From DATHWB01 sp046565785 (GTDB lineage Bacteria > Actinomycetota > Acidimicrobiia > Spongiisociales > ZC4RG35), in contig JBKHXZ010000002.1 in the NCBI GenBank assembly GCA_046565785.1, positions 1 through 7,938 on the forward strand: a DNA stretch of 7,938 nt. Direction: 5' to 3'. Made by a program: the position numbers and the translations under genes. Under the pieces are notes generated by a model that was not told the DNA's origin, ran no database searches, and worked only from the letters and a program-made list of their open reading frames with translations. Shown here in pieces: positions 1-7,148 of this stretch (within the stretch, counting starts at the first letter, position 1; each line of letters begins with the position of its first letter).

Positions 1-1554
1 ACTGAACTCTCGGGCTGTGGGGTTCGGAGCTTCCGCCGCTACCGCTTCTACTGCCTGTAGGAGGGAATAGCCAGCACGCAGTGAAGTAGAAAGGAGCGTA
101 AGCGTGTCCGGGAGTTGCTGTTCGAACTTCCGTTTCTCGCGGCCGCCGACGAAGTTGATGATTGCGAACACAAGCAGAATCGACACCCCGGCCACCACGA
201 CTCCATTCAGCACGCTGAACGTGAACAGCGCCGTCAGGACCCCCAGAACCAGCGCGACGCCAATGCCGGCGAAGATCGCCTCACCTGCCGAGAGCGGGAT
301 GTTGGCCTGCTCGAGTGCGGAATTGACGGCACCGCCCAGTCCGCGTTTCTTGACTTCCTCGTCAGCCCGGCGGGTGAAACGGCCGATCAGCGGAATGCGC
401 TGGAACCACGGCCTCTTCTCCTCCTGCCGCTCCTTGCGCCCGTAAGCCTGGAGCCGTTGCAGGTATGTCTGTTCGGCTTTGTCACGGTTGCCGCCAAGCA
501 GGATGAAAAGGAACAGGGCGGTGGTCAGGCCGATCAGGGCGGCGGCGCCGATACGCATCAGCTCGGGGTCGAGTGGCAGCGACGACTCGATCAATACCGG
601 CGAGGCGAGCGGGATCGTCGTGGTCGTGGTAGGGCCGGCGGGGACCGTGGTCGTCACCAGGAAGCCGGAAGACTGGAAGGCGCTCGAAGCCTGCAAGCCC
701 GCATACTGCACGCCGATCTCGATCTCGCCCGGGTTGGACAGCTCCGAGTTGTAGCGCACCACCAGGGTGTTCCCCAGCTCCTGTTGGATCTGCCCATACA
801 ACCCGGTCAACTGTTCGGGGTCGGGGGTGGTCAAAAACAGGCCGTCGGCGGCAGCCACGATCTGCTGCAACGGTGCCGGGTCGAAGGCGCTCGACTGCAA
901 CGCCACCCCGAAGGTGCGGGCCTCCACCGCGTCCACCGCGGCGATCGCCTCCTCCAACGTCGCCACCGAATTCTCGTCCGCCCCGTCGGTGAGCACCACG
1001 ATGTTCTTGCGGATCTGATCGGTGGAAGAAGCGAACAGCTCGGTGGCCCGGATGATCCCGTCATACATCGCCGTGCCACCCTCAGCCACCAGGTTCTCGA
1101 TCTGGGTGTTGAGCGTGCCGCGGCTGGTGGTGAAGTTCGACACCACTTCGACGGTGTCCGAGAACGTCACCAAGGCGATGAAATCCTCCGCCCGTTTCTG
1201 AGCGACGAACGCCTGGGCGGCAGCCTTGGCCGCCTCGATCGCCTCGACCTCCATCGAACCCGACGTGTCGATCACCAGCACGATGCCCTGGGGGACACTC
1301 ACATTCGAGATCAGGTCGATCTCGGCGTTCTCGATGGGCTGGCCGTTCTCAGTGAGCACCAATTGGGCCGGATCCAACGGCTCGGACAGGTTGCGGAACT
1401 CCACCACCAGGGTGACCCGGCCGTTGTCGCTGAACCGGGAATCGTTGATGTCGACGATCTCCACTGCCGGTCCGGCCGTCTGGGCGGACGCGGCGACAGG
1501 CACCATCGCCACCAGGGCGGTCAAAGCCGCCAGAGCAAGCCGGAAGGTTCTCAC
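1..1554 (-). CDS. tadB: VWA domain-TadB fusion, Tad pilus assembly platform protein (3' end cut by window edge)
   Basis: The frame is open from a GTG at 1554 to the window edge, giving 518 residues with no stop. Visible order: signal peptide (about 1-24, cleavage after ASA); VWA domain about 88-260 with a full MIDAS set (DTSGS 96-100, Thr161 in GGTAMYDG, Asp190 in LTDG); Thr/Pro-rich linker 301-315; membrane segment about 333-353; charged stretch about 355-420; two membrane segments about 425-444 and 449-470; then the start of a T2SSF/TadB domain (from about 475, with LPDTLTLLSTSLRAGYSLLQ and EAVAAEAPNP). TadB is the polytopic platform on which CpaF acts. Known TadB proteins are usually about 300 residues and lack a VWA domain, so this is an enlarged fusion. 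The GTG overlaps the cpaF stop (GTGA) and has no clear Shine-Dalgarno, which suggests translational coupling. The reading frame crosses the linker unbroken, so the fusion is not two ORFs. Topology (VWA outside, F domain inside) is inferred. Confidence 0.9.
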   Translation of the reverse strand, partial: MRTFRLALAALTALVAMVPVAASAQTAGPAVEIVDINDSRFSDNGRVTLVVEFRNLSEPLDPAQLVLTENGQPIENAEIDLISNVSVPQGIVLVIDTSGSMEVEAIEAAKAAAQAFVAQKRAEDFIALVTFSDTVEVVSNFTTSRGTLNTQIENLVAEGGTAMYDGIIRATELFASSTDQIRKNIVVLTDGADENSVATLEEAIAAVDAVEARTFGVALQSSAFDPAPLQQIVAAADGLFLTTPDPEQLTGLYGQIQQELGNTLVVRYNSELSNPGEIEIGVQYAGLQASSAFQSSGFLVTTTVPAGPTTTTTIPLASPVLIESSLPLDPELMRIGAAALIGLTTALFLFILLGGNRDKAEQTYLQRLQAYGRKERQEEKRPWFQRIPLIGRFTRRADEEVKKRGLGGAVNSALEQANIPLSAGEAIFAGIGVALVLGVLTALFTFSVLNGVVVAGVSILLVFAIINFVGGREKRKFEQQLPDTLTLLSTSLRAGYSLLQAVEAVAAEAPNPTAREFS

Positions 1555-2936
1555 CGGACCATCGAATAGTTGTCCTGGCCCGACCGGCGGGCGAACGGCT
1601 CCGGCTCGAACAGGTCGCCAGGCAAGCGGATGCCCTGATCCTGCAGCTTGTCGGAGAACGACGGACGGATCCCGGTCGCCTTCAACTTGCCCAGATACTT
1701 GCCGTTCTCGTCGAGGCCCATGCCGTAGTCGAACAAGAAGATGTCCTGTTGGGTGATCACGTCACCCTCCATGCCTTCGATCTCGGTGATGTGGGTGATC
1801 CGCCGAGACCCGTCCTTGAGACGGGAAATCTGCACCACCAGGTCGACCGCCGAAGCGATCTGCTCACGGATGGCCCGCACCGGCAGGTCGTAGCCGGCCA
1901 TCATCACCAGCGTCTCCAGACGAGACATGGCATCCCGGGGGCTGTTGGCGTGCAAGGTGGTCAGCGACCCGTCGTGGCAGGTGTTCATCGCCTGCAACAT
2001 GTCGAGGGCCTCACCACCACGACACTCCCCCACCACGATCCGGTCGGGACGCATACGCAGAGTGTTCTTCACCAGGTCACGGATGGTGATCGCCCCCTTG
2101 CCTTCGATGTTGGCAGGGCGGGTCTCCAAGCTGAGCACGTGATCCTGATGCAACTGGAGTTCGGCGGCGTCCTCCACCGTCACGATCCGCTCGTCCCCCG
2201 GCAGGTATGAGGAAAGCACGTTGAGGGTGGTGGTCTTACCCGAACCGGTACCACCGGAGATGATCACGTTCAGCCGGCCGATGACACAGGCCCGCAAGAA
2301 GTCGGCGGTGCGCTGGTCGAACGTGCCGAACTTGATCAGGTCCTGTTCGGTGAACGGGTCGACGGCGAACTTCCGAATGGTGAGGAACGGACCACCCAAC
2401 GCCAGCGGATGGATCACCGCGTTCACCCGGGAACCGTCCGGAAGGCGGGCATCCACCATCGGGGTGGCTTCGTCCACCCGACGGCCGATCTGGCCGACGA
2501 TCTTGTCGATGATGCGTCGCAGGTGGGTCTCGTCGACGAAACGGACATCGGTCTTGGTCAGCTTGCCGGACTTCTCCACGAAGATGTCGTATGGGCCGTT
2601 GACCATCACCTCGGTGACGTCCGGGTCGTTCAGCAGCGGGTCGATCGGCCCGTAGCCGAGAACGTCGGAGGCGATCTCGTTCAACAATGCCTTACGGTCG
2701 GCGGTGGACAGAGGCAGGGAATGCTCCTGTTCGACCGCCCACTCCAACATCTCCATGACCCGCAGCCGCAACTCGGCGTCGGACATCTGCCGGTCGTACA
2801 GCGTCGGACCCAGCTCCTCGACCACCTTGAAATGCAGACGGCCCCGAAGTTCCTGAACGGCTTCCGACCGCTGGCCGGAGTAATTCGATGTTTCGGTGGT
2901 CTTCGCCGCTGCGACCCGTTCTGACAGCGATGCCAT
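1551..2936 (-). CDS. cpaF: CpaF/TadA-type pilus assembly ATPase
   Basis: This is a 461-residue cytoplasmic secretion ATPase of the GspE/VirB11 superfamily, CpaF branch, which powers Flp pilin extrusion by ATP hydrolysis. Visible landmarks: N-terminal domain with YGPIDPLLNDPDVTEVMVNG (95-114); RLPDGSRVNAVIHP (164-177); Walker A GGTGSGKT (228-235); Asp box VTVEDAAELQL (252-262); Walker B region RPDRIVVGECRGGEALDML (296-314); and the His box TTLHANS (326-332). All key residues are present and the length is normal for the family. The ATG at 2936 is preceded by GAGGGG (2946-2951) at 9 nt. Its stop overlaps the start of the VWA-TadB gene by 4 bp, matching the usual tadA-tadB order. No truncation or odd composition is seen. 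Confidence 0.97.
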   Translation of the reverse strand: MASLSERVAAAKTTETSNYSGQRSEAVQELRGRLHFKVVEELGPTLYDRQMSDAELRLRVMEMLEWAVEQEHSLPLSTADRKALLNEIASDVLGYGPIDPLLNDPDVTEVMVNGPYDIFVEKSGKLTKTDVRFVDETHLRRIIDKIVGQIGRRVDEATPMVDARLPDGSRVNAVIHPLALGGPFLTIRKFAVDPFTEQDLIKFGTFDQRTADFLRACVIGRLNVIISGGTGSGKTTTLNVLSSYLPGDERIVTVEDAAELQLHQDHVLSLETRPANIEGKGAITIRDLVKNTLRMRPDRIVVGECRGGEALDMLQAMNTCHDGSLTTLHANSPRDAMSRLETLVMMAGYDLPVRAIREQIASAVDLVVQISRLKDGSRRITHITEIEGMEGDVITQQDIFLFDYGMGLDENGKYLGKLKATGIRPSFSDKLQDQGIRLPGDLFEPEPFARRSGQDNYSMVR

Positions 2937-2945
2937 GTGAATCGA

Positions 2946-2951
2946 CCCCTC
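2946..2951 (-). promoter_or_regulatory. Ribosome binding site of cpaF
   Basis: GAGGGG on the minus strand lies 9 nt before the cpaF ATG at 2936. It supports this start, and it lies after the intercistronic hairpin at 2963-2985, so it would stay single-stranded when that hairpin forms. Confidence 0.6.
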
Positions 2952-2962
2952 GTTACGTTGAC

Positions 2963-2985
2963 GGCTCCCTCACCGGGAGGGAACC
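2963..2985 (-). other. Intercistronic hairpin between cpaE and cpaF
   Basis: The two arms 2963-2971 and 2977-2985 form a 9-bp stem (one G-U wobble) around a 5-nt loop. It lies 16 nt after the cpaE stop and 26 nt before the cpaF start. No T-run follows on the minus strand, so it is not a canonical intrinsic terminator. Inferred role: an mRNA processing or stability element, or a partial attenuator, that sets the CpaE:CpaF ratio. It lies in the widest gap inside the Tad operon (65 bp). Confidence 0.55.
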
Positions 2986-3001
2986 TTGTGCGAACCTCTC
3001 G

Positions 3002-4189
3002 TCAGTTTCGACGGAATAGGCCGCCGCCTGAAGCGACTTGTGCCTTATCCCCCGTCACAAGTTCCAAGACTTCAGCAAACCCCTTTGCCACTTTCGACTT
3101 CGGTTGTGATTCAACCATGGGACGGCCCTCATTGACAGAAGCCGCCACATCCCCATCCGACGGGATCCTCGCCTGGATCTGGGACTTGAGCGCCCCCTCG
3201 ATCTCCCGGTCGTCCAACCGGGCCTTCGCATTCGACCGATTCAACACCAAACGCACCTTGTTGGTGGGGAACTTCAACAGCCGCAAGGTCTCCAACGCCA
3301 GCTTGGCGTTCTTCACCGACGGCAGATCCATGTCCACCACCATCAGCACCTGGTCGGACTTCTCCAACAGCGACAACAACAGCTCGTCGAGAAGACTGGC
3401 AGTGTCCACCACCACGTAGTCGAACATCGACTTCAACAGCTCGAGGATCTGCAACAGCCCGGCAGTGGTGATGTCGTCGGCGAACGCCGGCTCCAGCGGG
3501 GCGGCCAGCACCTTCAAACCCGAATGATGCGGCGTGAGGATCGAATTCAGCAGCTCCTCGTCCAGGCGGTGCAGTTCCGCCGCCGCGTTCACCACCGTGA
3601 ACTTCGGCTCCAACTGCAAGACCAGGCACACGTCGCCGAACTGCAAGTCGGCGTCCACCAGGCACACCTTCGACCCAGGCTGCTGGGCCAGCAGCACCGC
3701 CAGGTTGGTGGCGGTCACCGTCTTGCCCGACCCGCCCTTGGCCGACATCACCGTGACGATCTCACCCAGCGGTGGGCCGTCGGGAGTGGCCGGCGTCGGA
3801 CCCGGACGGGACGCCTGCATCTTCAGCACGTCGGAAGAGAACTGGCTGATAGCCGAAGCGATCTTCTCCTCGGTGAGCGGCGCCTCGATCACATCCGACA
3901 CGCCCCGCTGCATGGCCGCCCGCAGGAGGCCCGCGGTCACCGACTCAGCCACCACCAGGGAAATCAGCGTCGGGTCGGCCGCCCGCAGGTTACGGACCAG
4001 ATCGAGGGCGGACTCCTCGGCATAGGACGGACCGAGGATCACCATCCGCAGGTTTCCGCCCTCGATGGCGTTCATGGCGTCGTTGATCGAGCGCGCCGTC
4101 GGCAGCCCCCCATCGAAGAGTTGCTTGGCCTCGTCGATGAAGTCGTCGTCCTCGTCGATGACGAGGAGATTGTTCTCGGTCAGCGACAC
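3002..4189 (-). CDS. cpaE: CpaE-like protein: pseudo-receiver plus MinD/ParA-family ATPase
   Basis: Preferred start is GTG at 4189 (395 residues). GAGAGG (4196-4201) lies 6 nt upstream, and the protein then begins just before the first beta strand. An in-frame GTG at 4231 would overlap cpaB by 32 bp and add 14 residues with no properly spaced Shine-Dalgarno. Residues 1 to about 115 form a CheY-like receiver fold (NLLVIDEDDDF, then RMVILGPS), but the phosphoacceptor Asp at the end of strand 3 is Gly53 and the strand-5 Lys is Ala, so phosphorylation is unlikely. Residues about 142-385 are a SIMIBI ATPase: deviant Walker A KGGSGKT (151-157), LVDADLQFGD (177-186), Walker B DYVVVDT (257-263). CpaE proteins place or regulate the Tad machine at the membrane or pole. 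Between the two domains is a Pro-rich linker (about 127-141). It sits in the usual place between cpaB and cpaF. Confidence 0.93.
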   Translation of the reverse strand: MSLTENNLLVIDEDDDFIDEAKQLFDGGLPTARSINDAMNAIEGGNLRMVILGPSYAEESALDLVRNLRAADPTLISLVVAESVTAGLLRAAMQRGVSDVIEAPLTEEKIASAISQFSSDVLKMQASRPGPTPATPDGPPLGEIVTVMSAKGGSGKTVTATNLAVLLAQQPGSKVCLVDADLQFGDVCLVLQLEPKFTVVNAAAELHRLDEELLNSILTPHHSGLKVLAAPLEPAFADDITTAGLLQILELLKSMFDYVVVDTASLLDELLLSLLEKSDQVLMVVDMDLPSVKNAKLALETLRLLKFPTNKVRLVLNRSNAKARLDDREIEGALKSQIQARIPSDGDVAASVNEGRPMVESQPKSKVAKGFAEVLELVTGDKAQVASGGGLFRRN

Positions 4190-4195
4190 GGAAAT

Positions 4196-4201
4196 CCTCT
4201 C
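4196..4201 (-). promoter_or_regulatory. Ribosome binding site deciding the cpaE start
   Basis: GAGAGG, overlapping the cpaB TGA stop (4200-4202), lies 6 nt before GTG 4189. It favours that start over GTG 4231 and suggests that ribosomes finishing cpaB reinitiate at cpaE. Confidence 0.55.
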
Positions 4202-5126
4202 AGCCCCCGAAGATGTCCTGTACGAGGTCACCTTCGAACAGATTCTCGATGGTCACACCGAGGGTATCCACCTCCACGAAATCCGGAGGGACGAGGGTGT
4301 AGTACAGGGCGCCGGCCTGCTGGGCGAACACCAGCCGCTCGGCCACATCCGGGGTCACCTCCAAAGTGAACACGGTGGAAGCCTGGGCGGCGGCGGCCTC
4401 GCCCTCCTGCTGCACCTGAGCCTCGGTGGCCTGGCCTTCGGCGTCGACCACCGGCGGAGCGTTCGGATCGGGGCGCACGTCGGTGCCCACCGCGATCACC
4501 CGCAGACCCTGCAGGACATAGCGGGTGTAAGTGACGGTGACGACATCCTCCTCGGTGCCAGCCTCCTCTTCCTCCTCCACCGGGATCCCGAAATCGGGGG
4601 CCTGTTCGGCCAGGGCGGTCAGCGCGAAATCGATGTCGAGGGTGATGATGGCGTTGATCCGGTCGCCCGGCTGGACGAACCCGTTCACACCCTGGATCGC
4701 CCCCGGGCTGATCGTGATCGCCTGGGTGCCTTCGGCCAGCAGCTCGGCCAGCGGAGTGATCTCGACGGTCAACTCCACCCACTGAGACTGGGTCAGCACG
4801 CTGTTCTGGGAGATCGGACCGGCAGCCACCCGACCCTCCAGCACCTGCTGCAAGGTCGACCGGTCGCCGGCGACCGGAACAGTGATGGCGTCGGCGGGAA
4901 TGTCCTCACGCTGTTCGGTGGACTCCCGGAACAAGACGCCCTCGTTCTGGAGAACGAAGCTCCCCTCCGTGCCCTCCGCAAGCTGCTGGACAGCCCGGAA
5001 GACGATGATCTCCTCCCGACCTGCCTTCAACTCTTCTTCGATGTTCGTCAGGTACTGGAAGATCGAAAAGGCGGCCACACCGGCGAGAACCAGCGCCACC
5101 ACCAAGACCAACGCTCTCCTACCCAT
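4200..5126 (-). CDS. cpaB: CpaB/RcpC-family Flp pilus assembly protein (SAF-like and RcpC domains)
   Basis: The protein has 308 residues from ATG 5126, chosen because GAGGAG (5132-5137) lies 5 nt upstream; the adjoining TTG at 5129 would only add one Met. Residues about 4-25 form an N-terminal membrane anchor following MGRR. A divergent SAF-like region (about 38-117) ends in GRVAAGPISQNSVLTQSQW, and the RcpC core follows with AITISPGAIQGVNGFVQPGDRINAI (about 136-160), the strongest family signature. Two low-complexity stretches interrupt the core: an acidic run EEEEEAGTEED (184-194) and an Ala/Glu/Gln-rich run (about 228-250). The closing part VFTLEVTPDVAERLVFAQQAGALYYTL resumes the family pattern. 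In diderms CpaB/RcpC acts with the secretin; in a monoderm or actinobacterium it is probably a surface-facing membrane subunit. It is the first gene of the visible operon. Confidence 0.88.
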   Translation of the reverse strand: MGRRALVLVVALVLAGVAAFSIFQYLTNIEEELKAGREEIIVFRAVQQLAEGTEGSFVLQNEGVLFRESTEQREDIPADAITVPVAGDRSTLQQVLEGRVAAGPISQNSVLTQSQWVELTVEITPLAELLAEGTQAITISPGAIQGVNGFVQPGDRINAIITLDIDFALTALAEQAPDFGIPVEEEEEAGTEEDVVTVTYTRYVLQGLRVIAVGTDVRPDPNAPPVVDAEGQATEAQVQQEGEAAAAQASTVFTLEVTPDVAERLVFAQQAGALYYTLVPPDFVEVDTLGVTIENLFEGDLVQDIFGG

Positions 5127-5131
5127 CAATG

Positions 5132-5137
5132 CTCCTC
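5132..5137 (-). promoter_or_regulatory. Ribosome binding site of cpaB
   Basis: GAGGAG on the minus strand, 5 nt before ATG 5126. It decides that start over the overlapping upstream TTG at 5129. Confidence 0.65.
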
Positions 5138-5346
5138 ATTTGCTCAACTCCGGTAACGATCCGGACCCCTCGTCCGTATCGCGCCAACGGAGCAACGGCC
5201 CCCGTCGAGCTCGCCCGCGTGTATGTCTTTCGGTTGTCGGAACGGAACAAAGCCCGATCCGGCCCTCAGACGATACAGGCTGGACGACCGTCGACACGTC
5301 ATCGTCGGCCTCATGAGTCGACTTGAGGGCGAATGTGAGGCAAGCG

Positions 5347-5367
5347 TCGCAGGAACGACGCCTGCGA
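5347..5367 (-). terminator. Possible stem-loop after rpsA
   Basis: TCGCAGG and CCTGCGA form a perfect 7-bp stem around a 7-nt loop, 27 nt after the rpsA stop. No T-run follows on the minus strand, so it could be an actinobacterial terminator lacking a U-tract, or a 3'-end processing hairpin. Read-through into the Tad genes cannot be excluded. Confidence 0.35.
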
Positions 5368-5394
5368 TCAAGGATCGAAACAGGGTCGGACGCC

Positions 5395-6969
5395 TCAGCG
5401 GCGCCCGATCCCCCGCTCCTTCAACTCCTGCAAGATCGCCTCGAGCGAGGCGTCCACCGCCACCGGCGGACGCTCCTCGGCCTCCGGACCGAACTCCCGC
5501 TCGAACTCGCGGCGGGGCGGACGCTTACGCGGACCGCCGGACGGTGCCGCACCAGACGACGACGGGGCCGACACCTGCTGTTCGCGCTCCTTCCAATCCG
5601 GAAGGGCCTGTTTGATCGACAGGCTCACCCGGCGACGCTCGTCGTCCAACTCGGTGATCTTCGCAGTCACCTTCTGACCGATCGACAGCTCCAGCTCGGG
5701 CGACTCCACCCGGTGAACTGCGATCTCCGACACATGGACCAGACCCTCGACCCCGTCGGTCACCGAAACGAACGCACCGAACGGCACCGTCTTGATGACC
5801 GTGCCCTCCACGATCTGGCCGACCTCGTGGTCACGTTCGAACACCACCCACGGATCCTCCAGGGTCTGGCGGATCGACAGGCTGATGCGCTCACGGTCCA
5901 AATCGACTTCCAGCACCTTGACGGTGACCTTGTCGCCCACCTTCACCACTTCCGAAGGGTGATTGACGTGCTGCCAGGACAGCTCCGAAACGTGGACCAG
6001 GCCGTCCATGCCGCCCAGATCGACGAAAGCGCCGAAGTTGACCACCGACGACACCGTGCCGTCACGGACCTCGCCTTCCGCCAAACCGTCGAGGAAAGCG
6101 GTGCGCTGTTCAGCCTGCTCCTCCTCCAGGTAGGCCCGGCGGGACAGGACCACGTTGTTGCGGTTCCGGTCCAGTTCGATGACCTTGGCTTCGATCTCGG
6201 TGCCGATGAACGGATCCAGGTCGCGTACCCGACGCAGATCGACCAGCGAGGCGGGTAGGAAGCCGCGCAGGCCGATATCGACGATCAGACCACCCTTCAC
6301 CACTTCGATCACGGTGCCCTTCACCGTCTCACCCGAATCGGTGATCTGCTGGATGCGACCCCACGCACGCTCATACTGGGCACGCTTCTTCGACAGGATC
6401 AGACGACCCTCGTCGTCCTCCTTGTTCAACACCAGAGCTTCGATCCGGTCGCCGACAGAGACGACATCCTTCGGATCGACGTTCTTGCGGATCGACAGTT
6501 CCTCGGTGGGGATCAAACCTTCGGACTTGTACCCGATATCGAGCATGGCGCCGTCCTGATCGACGTTCACCACTGTCCCCTCGACGATGTCGCCCTCCTT
6601 GAACTCCAACACGGTGGCGGCGATCGCCGCCTCGAAATCGTCCATGATCTCGTCGGGAAGGTCGGACAGGTCAGGGGCGACGATCGCGGTCGGCCCGGGC
6701 GGAGTGGAAGACCCCTCCGAGGCTTCGGCCTCGCCGGCATCCTCGCTGGCTGCGGGGGCCTCGACCTCTGCGGTCTCGGCCTCGGCGGGCGCGGGTGTCT
6801 CCTCGGATGCCGGGACTTCCTCGGCTACCGGGGAATCGACAGGTGCATCGTCGCTGGCAGGTGCGTCGGCCTCAGGGGCCTCCACCTCGACGGCCTCATC
6901 GGCCGCAGGTGTCTCGGGCGTCTCGTCGACGACTTCGTCGTCGCGCGGCGCGGACTCGTTCTCAGACAT
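5395..6969 (-). CDS. rpsA: 30S ribosomal protein S1 with a long acidic N-terminal extension
   Basis: The protein has 524 residues from ATG 6969. It binds mRNA and helps dock transcripts on the 30S subunit. Four S1 (OB-fold) repeats are visible at about 125-194, 212-277, 298-367 and 385-454. Repeats 3 and 4 are most typical (NFGAFVDLGGMDGLVHVSELSW; PFGAFVSVTDGVEGLVHVSEI). Repeats 1 and 2 are more diverged (GDIVEGTVVNVDQDGAMLDIG; GLRGFLPASLVDLRRV), as is usual for the ribosome-docking repeats. A four-repeat S1 is normal for actinobacteria. Residues 1 to about 105 are low-complexity and rich in Ala, Glu, Asp and Pro, longer than the short N-terminus usual in actinobacterial S1. The C-terminal tail has a basic patch (RKRPPRREFEREF, 481-493) and ends in LKERGIGRR. 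The frame stays open upstream to 7104, but those extra residues are Arg/Trp-rich and cross the promoter region, so ATG 6969 is preferred. The SD GGAGGT lies 13 nt upstream, a longer gap than ideal. Confidence 0.96.
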   Translation of the reverse strand: MSENESAPRDDEVVDETPETPAADEAVEVEAPEADAPASDDAPVDSPVAEEVPASEETPAPAEAETAEVEAPAASEDAGEAEASEGSSTPPGPTAIVAPDLSDLPDEIMDDFEAAIAATVLEFKEGDIVEGTVVNVDQDGAMLDIGYKSEGLIPTEELSIRKNVDPKDVVSVGDRIEALVLNKEDDEGRLILSKKRAQYERAWGRIQQITDSGETVKGTVIEVVKGGLIVDIGLRGFLPASLVDLRRVRDLDPFIGTEIEAKVIELDRNRNNVVLSRRAYLEEEQAEQRTAFLDGLAEGEVRDGTVSSVVNFGAFVDLGGMDGLVHVSELSWQHVNHPSEVVKVGDKVTVKVLEVDLDRERISLSIRQTLEDPWVVFERDHEVGQIVEGTVIKTVPFGAFVSVTDGVEGLVHVSEIAVHRVESPELELSIGQKVTAKITELDDERRRVSLSIKQALPDWKEREQQVSAPSSSGAAPSGGPRKRPPRREFEREFGPEAEERPPVAVDASLEAILQELKERGIGRR

Positions 6970-6982
6970 AAATGGGTTCGTT

Positions 6983-6988
6983 ACCTCC
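6983..6988 (-). promoter_or_regulatory. Ribosome binding site of rpsA, widely spaced
   Basis: GGAGGT is a strong Shine-Dalgarno on the minus strand, but it lies 13 nt before ATG 6969 instead of the usual 5-9. No other start codon lies closer in any frame that would give S1. Either the spacing is tolerated or it tunes rpsA translation. Confidence 0.6.
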
Positions 6989-7001
6989 GAAGGATTACTC
7001 C

Positions 7002-7023
7002 CGGCGCGCGCCGAGCGGCGCCG
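7002..7023 (-). promoter_or_regulatory. GC-rich hairpin in the rpsA leader
   Basis: Arms 7002-7007 and 7018-7023 form a 6-bp all-G/C stem around a 10-nt loop, just after the predicted transcription start and before the Shine-Dalgarno. S1 is known to regulate its own leader in Escherichia coli; a similar role here is inference. In such GC-rich DNA, a hairpin of this size can occur by chance. Confidence 0.3.
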
Positions 7024-7034
7024 AGGCACAAAGA

Positions 7035-7063
7035 AGGCTACCAGTAACCCACCCACCCACCAA
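7035..7063 (-). promoter_or_regulatory. rpsA: Predicted rpsA promoter (extended -10)
   Basis: On the minus strand, -35 TTGGTG (7058-7063) and -10 TAGCCT (7035-7040, fitting TAnnnT) are separated by exactly 17 nt, with TGG just before the -10 (extended -10). The predicted start is near 7028, giving a leader of about 58 nt. The spacer is a run of GGGT units. This fits a housekeeping sigma-70/SigA promoter for a ribosomal gene. Confidence 0.55.
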
Positions 7064-7148
7064 CTGCGCCTGCCACGGCGGGCCTGCGTGACCGAGAGCT
7101 CCACAGGCTTGGTGCCCTGGGAATGTCACCGCCGTCGTAGCACCGGCC

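Larger units (their letters stand above)
5127..5394 (-). other. Intergenic spacer between rpsA and the Tad operon
   Basis: No convincing gene is seen on either strand. This is the expected site of the Tad operon promoter and of rpsA termination. A weak promoter-like pair on the minus strand, TTGTTC (5245-5250) and GACATA (5222-5227) with a 17-nt spacer, has a poor -10 box. Two identical GTCGAC palindromes lie at 5290-5295 and 5317-5322, 27 bp apart. Each is a 6-bp site that could be chance or half of an operator pair. Confidence 0.4.

Noticed and set aside
115..1569. Long plus-strand open frame (about 484 codons) opposite the VWA-TadB gene
   Set aside because: It is rich in His, Arg, Gln and Gly with no recognisable domain, and is antisense to a frame with signal peptide, MIDAS and T2SSF motifs. 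Long antisense frames are common in GC-rich DNA.
4065..5156. Plus-strand open frame opposite cpaB and the start of cpaE
   Set aside because: It has no domain and a His/Gly/Leu-rich antisense composition, and the opposite strand encodes clear RcpC and receiver domains.
5144..5371. 75-codon minus-strand frame in the rpsA-cpaB spacer
   Set aside because: It starts with TTG, lacks a Shine-Dalgarno, overlaps the post-rpsA hairpin and has no recognisable motif.
6970..7104. Upstream extension of rpsA by 45 residues
   Set aside because: The added residues are Arg/Trp-rich and unlike S1, and they overlap the predicted promoter and leader. ATG 6969 has a Shine-Dalgarno upstream.
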